From: an uncultured Clostridia bacterium | Lineage (GTDB): Bacteria; Bacillota; Clostridia; UBA1381 | NCBI GenBank assembly: GCA_934476075.1 | Contig: CAKSNH010000009.1 | Coordinates: 1-64,000, forward strand | Length of the DNA stretch: 64,000 nucleotides | Direction: 5' to 3' | In this document: one piece after another, positions 59,085-64,000 of the stretch | Layout of the letters: every line of letters starts with the position of its first letter | Numbering within the stretch: position 1 is the stretch's first letter | The notes under the pieces: generated by a model | What the model saw: only the letters and a program-made list of their open reading frames with translations | Database searches by the model: none | Told to the model about the DNA's origin: nothing | Translations under genes and position numbers: made by a program

Positions 59085-60377
59085 TTATAGTAATATTCCT
59101 TGATTAACCACAATATTTCCGCCCAAAATTGTATATTCAGGTTTGCCGTACAATTTCCAGCCGTCATACGGCGAGTTCTTGCTCTTTGACTTAAACTCGT
59201 CAACCTTTACAGTATATTCTTTTTCAGGGTCAAATATAATAATATCGGCAGGTCTGCCCACATCAAGCGAACCCTTGTTAAGTCCCAAAATATCAGCCGG
59301 ATTTGCCGCCATTTTCTGAATTAACTCCGCAAATGTCAAAACTCCTGTCTTAACCAAATGAGTTATACCCAATCCCAATGCTGTTTCAAAACCCACAATA
59401 CCGTTTAATGCAACACCGAACTCGCAGTTCTTTTCATCAATATGATGCGGAGCATGGTCTGTTGCGATTGCATCGATAGTACCGTCTTTCAAGCCTTCCT
59501 TGATTGCCTCAACATCATCATCTGTTCTAAGCGGCGGATTCATTTTTGCATTTGTATTAAATCCGTCAACCGCTTTTTCCGTCAAAGTAAAGTAATGCGG
59601 ACAAGTTTCGCAGGTTACTCTTACACCACGCTTTTTAGCCTGTCTTACCAATTCGACAGAACCTCTTGTGCTGACATGACAAATGTGCACCGCTGTATTT
59701 GTTGCCTCTGCAATCAAAATATCTCGTGACACCATAACTTCCTCTGCCGCACGGGTGATACCTTTAAGTCCCAGATAAGTAGACATAAAGCCCTCATTCA
59801 TATGTCCGTCATTCGCAAGTGACATATCCTCACAATGCGACATAACCGCCAAATCAAACATACTTGCATATTCCAACGCTCTGCGCATAAGTCCGGCATT
59901 ATTAACAGGCTTACCGTCATCTGAAATACCTACAACACCGGCAAATTTAAGTTCTCCGATTTCCGACAATTCCTCGCCTTTAAGTCCCTTTGAAATTGCA
60001 CCGATAGGATATACATTTGCATATCCGTATGAATTTGCTTTTGCGATGATGCTTTCGACAATCGCCGCATTGTCAATTACCGGCTTTGTGTTCGGCATAC
60101 AAGCCACTGATGTGAAACCGCCTATCGCAGCACTCTTAGTACCCGACTCAATATCCTCTTTGTATTCAAAGCCCGGCTCACGCAAATGACAGTGCATATC
60201 AACAAGTCCCGGAGTGACGATTTTTCCGCTTGCATCAATAACTTCTATTTCAAGTCCCTCAGGGTCAAGGTCTGTACCTATTTCCGAAATAACGCCCTTG
60301 TCCACAAATATATCCGTTACTTTATCAATGTTGTTTCTCGGGTCAATAATACGACCGCCCTTAATCAATATTTTCAT
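59085..60377 (-). CDS. pyrC: Dihydroorotase
   Basis: 430 residues. Ring-closes carbamoyl-aspartate. Class I dihydroorotase with zinc ligands in DMHCHLREPGFEYKEDI, later histidines in SHCEDMSL and ICHVSTRGS, and the aspartate in ATDHAPHHIDEK. The ATG follows AGGAGG and the start overlaps the pyrB end by 17 bases. Confidence 0.95.
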   Translation of the reverse strand: MKILIKGGRIIDPRNNIDKVTDIFVDKGVISEIGTDLDPEGLEIEVIDASGKIVTPGLVDMHCHLREPGFEYKEDIESGTKSAAIGGFTSVACMPNTKPVIDNAAIVESIIAKANSYGYANVYPIGAISKGLKGEELSEIGELKFAGVVGISDDGKPVNNAGLMRRALEYASMFDLAVMSHCEDMSLANDGHMNEGFMSTYLGLKGITRAAEEVMVSRDILIAEATNTAVHICHVSTRGSVELVRQAKKRGVRVTCETCPHYFTLTEKAVDGFNTNAKMNPPLRTDDDVEAIKEGLKDGTIDAIATDHAPHHIDEKNCEFGVALNGIVGFETALGLGITHLVKTGVLTFAELIQKMAANPADILGLNKGSLDVGRPADIIIFDPEKEYTVKVDEFKSKSKNSPYDGWKLYGKPEYTILGGNIVVNQGILL

Positions 60378-61302
60378 TAAATTGTCCCCTCCTAGAAAGT
60401 AGATACATAACTGCCATTCTTACCGCAACACCGTTTGTTACCTGTTCGTTTATGAATGATTGGTCACCGTCTATTACACTGCTTGAAAATTCAACTCCAC
60501 GGTTTACAGGTCCCGGGTGCATAACCAATGCGTCAGGCTTTGCGAATTTAAGACGTTTTTCGTCAACACCAAAAAATCTGCTGTACTCACGCAGACTCGG
60601 GAATAATCCGCTCTTTTGTCTTTCAAGCTGTATACGCAAGCCGATAACAACGTCTGCGTCAATCATAGCCTCCTGTACGCTTGTGAATACCTTTACACCC
60701 AATTTTTCCATACCCTTAGGCAATAGTGTTACCGGCCCTCCGACAGATACCTCCGCACCCAATTTTGTCAATCCGTAAATATCGCTTCTTGCAACTCTGC
60801 TATGATAAATGTCCCCGATAATCGCAACTTTTAAACCTTTTATGCCGCCCTTTTTTTCTCTGATTGTATACATATCCAAAAGTGCCTGAGTCGGGTGCTC
60901 GTTCATGCCGTCACCCGCATTTATAACCGACGCTTTCACAAGCGGAGCAATCAAATGCGGTGCACCGCTCATATTATGACGCATAACAATAATATCCGTA
61001 CCCATCATATCAATGGTTTTTGCGGTATCAATCAAAGATTCACCCTTTTGCACGCTTGAACCGCTTGCGGTAATATTTGCACTGTTGGCACTCATATATT
61101 TTGCCGCAAGTTCAAACGAAAGACGTGTTCTCGTACTGTTTTCATAAAACAGCGTAATCACCGAACGTCCCTGCAAATGCGGGGTTTTCTTATTTTTTTG
61201 TTTAAGAATATATTTCATTGTTTCGGCATTGTCCAAAATCAAATTTATATCTTCTGCCGATAAATCTTTAAGTCCCAGCAAATCTTTTTTGTTCCCAATC
61301 AT
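60361..61302 (-). CDS. pyrB: Aspartate carbamoyltransferase catalytic chain
   Basis: 313 residues. The carbamoyl-phosphate site is YENSTRTRLSFELAAKYM, with SVQKGESLIDT, MRHNMSGAPHL, and NAGDGMNEHPTQALLDMYTI typical of the family; MHPGPVNRGVEF closes it. No regulatory chain pyrI is present, as in Bacillus. It follows pyrR by 29 bases. Confidence 0.96.
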   Translation of the reverse strand: MIGNKKDLLGLKDLSAEDINLILDNAETMKYILKQKNKKTPHLQGRSVITLFYENSTRTRLSFELAAKYMSANSANITASGSSVQKGESLIDTAKTIDMMGTDIIVMRHNMSGAPHLIAPLVKASVINAGDGMNEHPTQALLDMYTIREKKGGIKGLKVAIIGDIYHSRVARSDIYGLTKLGAEVSVGGPVTLLPKGMEKLGVKVFTSVQEAMIDADVVIGLRIQLERQKSGLFPSLREYSRFFGVDEKRLKFAKPDALVMHPGPVNRGVEFSSSVIDGDQSFINEQVTNGVAVRMAVMYLLSRRGQFNENID

Positions 61303-61331
61303 ATTTATTGACTCCTTTTTGTCACTTTGAT

Positions 61332-61877
61332 TTATAACATTTCACATATGGTAACCCGTTTAATATCGTCATTTTCAACTTCCATATTTATCTTTTCATT
61401 TTTTGCAACAGGCACATTTTTACCGATATAATCCGCACTGATTGGCAGTTCGTGATGTCCCCGGTCAATCAAGATTGCAAGTCTTACCGCATCGGGTCTG
61501 CCCATGTCAAACAATTCTTCAATGGCCGCACGGATAGTACGTCCCGTATAAAGCACATCGTCAACCAATATAACATTCTTGTTGTAAATATCAAACGGAA
61601 TATCGTTGTCATTAATTACGGGATGTTCCGCAAGCATGGTCAAATCGTCACGATAGAATGTAATATCCATACTTCCCACGGGAATATCAATATTTTCGTT
61701 TTCCTTAATACAGCGTGCCAAGGCTCTCGCCAAAACCGCTCCCCTTGTCTGGATACCTATAAAAACCATATTATCGGCAGATTTACTGTGTTCCAAAATT
61801 TCATAAGCAATACGTTTTATCACCTTAGAAACCTGAACATTGTCCATAATCTCCGTTTTTTCTTTTAAAACAGGCAT
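61332..61877 (-). CDS. pyrR: Bifunctional pyrimidine operon regulator / uracil phosphoribosyltransferase
   Basis: 181 residues from ATG 61877 (GGAGG five bases upstream). Motifs: VFIGIQTRGAVLARALA and the PRPP loop VILVDDVLYTGRTIRAAIEEL, ending IDRGHHELPISADYIGKNVP. It senses UMP and normally causes attenuation of pyr transcripts. It is first in pyrRBCFKD. The leader between promoter and ATG is under 45 bases and shows no terminator hairpin or PyrR-binding loop, so regulation through this leader is not evident. pyrE and carAB are not in the window. Confidence 0.94.
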   Translation of the reverse strand: MPVLKEKTEIMDNVQVSKVIKRIAYEILEHSKSADNMVFIGIQTRGAVLARALARCIKENENIDIPVGSMDITFYRDDLTMLAEHPVINDNDIPFDIYNKNVILVDDVLYTGRTIRAAIEELFDMGRPDAVRLAILIDRGHHELPISADYIGKNVPVAKNEKINMEVENDDIKRVTICEML

Positions 61878-61922
61878 AATTACCTCCGTTTCCCATCGTC
61901 TGCAAATCTTATTATTCAACTT

Positions 61923-61951
61923 ATTATATAATATTTTTCGCACTTTGTCCA
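61923..61951 (-). promoter_or_regulatory. Sigma-A promoter of the pyr operon
   Basis: Minus strand TGGACA (61951-61946), 17-bp spacer, TATAAT (61928-61923). Confidence 0.75.
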
Positions 61952-61984
61952 TATAAAATTAATCATCCACACAAAATTTCACCA

Positions 61985-62035
61985 TAAAAAGAACCAAACA
62001 CACTCTTACATATTCTAAAAGATGTGTTTGGTTCA
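61985..62035 (-). terminator. Terminator of the partial surface-protein gene
   Basis: Minus strand AACCAAACACA, 20-base loop, TGTGTTTGGTT, then CTTTTT. Confidence 0.85.
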
Positions 62036-62046
62036 TTATTTAAGGT

Positions 62047-64000
62047 TTATTTAATTCTTACAACCACGGCTTTTACCGCACCGTTTTTGTTAAGTGACAT
62101 ATCCGAATACAACGATACCGACGAAACCTGTGCATTTTCAATTTCATTATACGATAGTTCGCTGTATTTGCCGTTTTTGTCAATCGAATAATATACAACA
62201 TCGCCCGCCAAAGAATATGTCGTACCGTCAACCAAAATTCTGCTGCCGTCAATGGCTGTTATTGTATATGCCGACTTGTACAGATACAGATTGAATATAT
62301 CCTCAATACTTCCGTTTTTGATTTTCACCGCAACCGGAATATCCGCCTTAACGGAGAAATTGCGGTCTTTGTTAAATGTCTGAGTTGTGCCGTCAATCAT
62401 AATCTTATATGAATTATCCGTCACGCTTGTAAGCATACCGTAATCATACGATGTCAGTGCGACATTTTTAACAAACAATATCATAATATCACCGAAAGCG
62501 TTTGCACTTACCGATGTGATAACCTGACCCGAATTTAACTCGCTCTGCTCTATGGTGTCAAAATCAAGCAATTCCGCCTCTGCACTCACTTCGTCCTCGC
62601 AGTTATTAAGCTGTATAATGCTTGCGTCCTTCAAAAGGCTCTTGCCGCCGATTGTTCTTGCGGATTTATCAATAGTTCCGCTCACCTTTGACGAGGACTG
62701 CGTTACCATGCTCACAACACCGTCCGCAAACGACAATTTAACCAATCTGCCGATATATTCTTTATAATCCTTATCCGTCACATATGTGCTTGTAGTACCG
62801 TCAGGCATAAATACGTCTGCTTTAATTTCAGATTTGCCCTGTTTATCTCCCGACGTTACAATTTCAGTATATGTCTTTAATACCACACCGTAATCGTACA
62901 TACTGTTATCCGTCAAATCCGTTACAAATACTACCTTATCGTCCTTGCCCAATAGCAATGTAACCCTGTCGCCTATTGCATAACTGCCGCTTGATGCGTC
63001 AAGTTTTCTCAAAGCGTCTGTTGTAGCAATGTCATAATCATTTCCTCCGACCGTTACGGTAGAAACATACGCTTTATTAGGCTGTGCGTCATAATATATA
63101 CCCGTAACTTTCTTTGTGTAAACGTCCATTACATTTGTTTTTGTATTGTAATATACAACATCATTCTTTTCTATATCCGCAAGTGACGCCGCTTTTCCGT
63201 CACGGTATACTGTCAGATTTGTTGTATTTATATGCAGTCCGCCGACTGTCGTATCGCCCTGTGCATAATTCTTTGTAACCAATACAGGGTCAATATCTGT
63301 TGTCGAGTCAATAACCGCAAATGTCCAGCTGCCTGTCAAATCACCGTAGAAGGTCAAATCCGTACCCGATGTAATTTCCGATTTCGTATTTGCAAATGTA
63401 CTCTTGTTGTAGTCCGAATACACAACAAATGTGTTGTCAAATTTATATGTCCCTTTAACACCGTTTTCGCCCACATATTCCAAAGTGTTGTCTGTAAGCT
63501 TGTTCGCCGTTACCGCAAGTTTTGTTGTGGCAGCCTGTGCAAACTGTTCAATCTTATTGTTGTTCAGTACCATAATACCCATAGTTCCGACCATAGATAA
63601 AATGTTGGTATCCTTAACCTTGTATGTACCGCTTGATGTGACAACCTGGTCTGCACTAAGCGTTGTGTCCTCGTCCTTTGTCGCAATTATAAAGCTGTCC
63701 GTAACTACCGAATAACCCGCATTTGTATCAAGTACGCCAAAATCATAATTTGCTCCGCCGGACGAATACATGGTAAGCTCCGCACCTGCCACAAATTCAT
63801 TCTTCACCGACGAAAATCCCTTTTTCGCCTCATAGTCCACATAAATCGGGAAATCAGAGCCAAGCTCCAATGTCTGCACCTGATTGTTGCTTACATACTT
63901 AATTGTATCGTCTGTAACCTCCGCAACAATATATTCCGTATACGGAGCATCTTTCGTGCTTGCACTGATGATATTTTTATTCTTGTCAAGCAGCAATGTA
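62047..64000 (-). CDS. C-terminal part of a large repetitive surface-type protein
   Basis: About 651 residues visible; the frame is open through the window edge, so the start and probably a signal peptide and SLH domains lie outside. The visible part is almost entirely beta-rich with recurring short units of the form VKDTNILSM, SYDYGMLTSV, MYDYGVVLKT, VVYYSIDKNGK, and several Y-D-G/Y-G hinges about 100-130 residues apart. It resembles the long C-terminal regions of clostridial SLH proteins. No catalytic motif was seen. It ends at a strong terminator just upstream of the pyr promoter. Confidence 0.65.
   Translation of the reverse strand, partial: TLLLDKNKNIISASTKDAPYTEYIVAEVTDDTIKYVSNNQVQTLELGSDFPIYVDYEAKKGFSSVKNEFVAGAELTMYSSGGANYDFGVLDTNAGYSVVTDSFIIATKDEDTTLSADQVVTSSGTYKVKDTNILSMVGTMGIMVLNNNKIEQFAQAATTKLAVTANKLTDNTLEYVGENGVKGTYKFDNTFVVYSDYNKSTFANTKSEITSGTDLTFYGDLTGSWTFAVIDSTTDIDPVLVTKNYAQGDTTVGGLHINTTNLTVYRDGKAASLADIEKNDVVYYNTKTNVMDVYTKKVTGIYYDAQPNKAYVSTVTVGGNDYDIATTDALRKLDASSGSYAIGDRVTLLLGKDDKVVFVTDLTDNSMYDYGVVLKTYTEIVTSGDKQGKSEIKADVFMPDGTTSTYVTDKDYKEYIGRLVKLSFADGVVSMVTQSSSKVSGTIDKSARTIGGKSLLKDASIIQLNNCEDEVSAEAELLDFDTIEQSELNSGQVITSVSANAFGDIMILFVKNVALTSYDYGMLTSVTDNSYKIMIDGTTQTFNKDRNFSVKADIPVAVKIKNGSIEDIFNLYLYKSAYTITAIDGSRILVDGTTYSLAGDVVYYSIDKNGKYSELSYNEIENAQVSSVSLYSDMSLNKNGAVKAVVVRIK

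Noticed and set aside
1..64000. CRISPR array, complete insertion sequence, prophage or integrative element
   Set aside because: No regularly spaced repeats, no intact transposase, integrase or phage structural gene was seen; the only transposase-like gene is a diverged, inactive Y1 relative.

Overview
The window looks like chromosomal DNA of a low-GC, spore-forming member of the Clostridia. The signs are a dgt-dnaG-rpoD block, spoVT, ftsK/spoIIIE, mrnC beside cysS, a split transketolase, PyrR with a PyrK/PyrD type 1B dihydroorotate dehydrogenase, SLH-domain surface proteins and strong AGGAGG ribosome binding sites. Every assignment comes from reading motifs by eye; no database search was run.

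Region 1 (1-11300, all minus strand) is a polymorphic-toxin locus. A secreted protein of unknown function is translationally coupled to a 1803-residue YD-repeat/RHS protein whose tip is a peptidoglycan amidase. Behind it lie at least three 5'-truncated RHS modules: one with a metallopeptidase tip, one with a second amidase tip, and one leaving the window. Each complete toxin is followed by a candidate immunity gene, and each module ends in the same terminator plus boundary repeat. The two amidase tips are each paired with a homologous two-helix membrane protein.

Region 2 (11600-18600) holds a 1985-residue SLH surface protein divergent from a MerR regulator. The intergenic region has overlapping divergent promoters around a perfect dyad. 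The dyad lies in a 19-bp spacer of the surface-protein promoter, the classic MerR activation layout.

Region 3 (18600-36700) contains a glycosidase remnant, a dicarboxylate/amino acid symporter, a GH42 beta-galactosidase at the end of an mtaB-ftsK-ygiQ-folD row, an HPr-like protein without the catalytic His, a small XRE-regulator neighbourhood, a sugar ABC importer lacking its ATPase, and a FucO-type dehydrogenase.

Region 4 (36900-50200) has the plus-strand run cysE-cysS-unknown-mrnC-tktN-tktC, two tRNA-Leu genes, a DUF1961-type surface protein, rplS with its leader, lepB, spoVT, an intact/degenerate pair of aspartoacylase-family proteins, and two genes of unknown function.

Region 5 (50200-64000, minus strand) is housekeeping: prmA, then dgt-dnaG-rpoD, a flavodoxin-fold reductase, the pyrRBCFKD operon with a transposase-derived small gene at its end, and the C-terminal part of a large surface protein that runs off the window.
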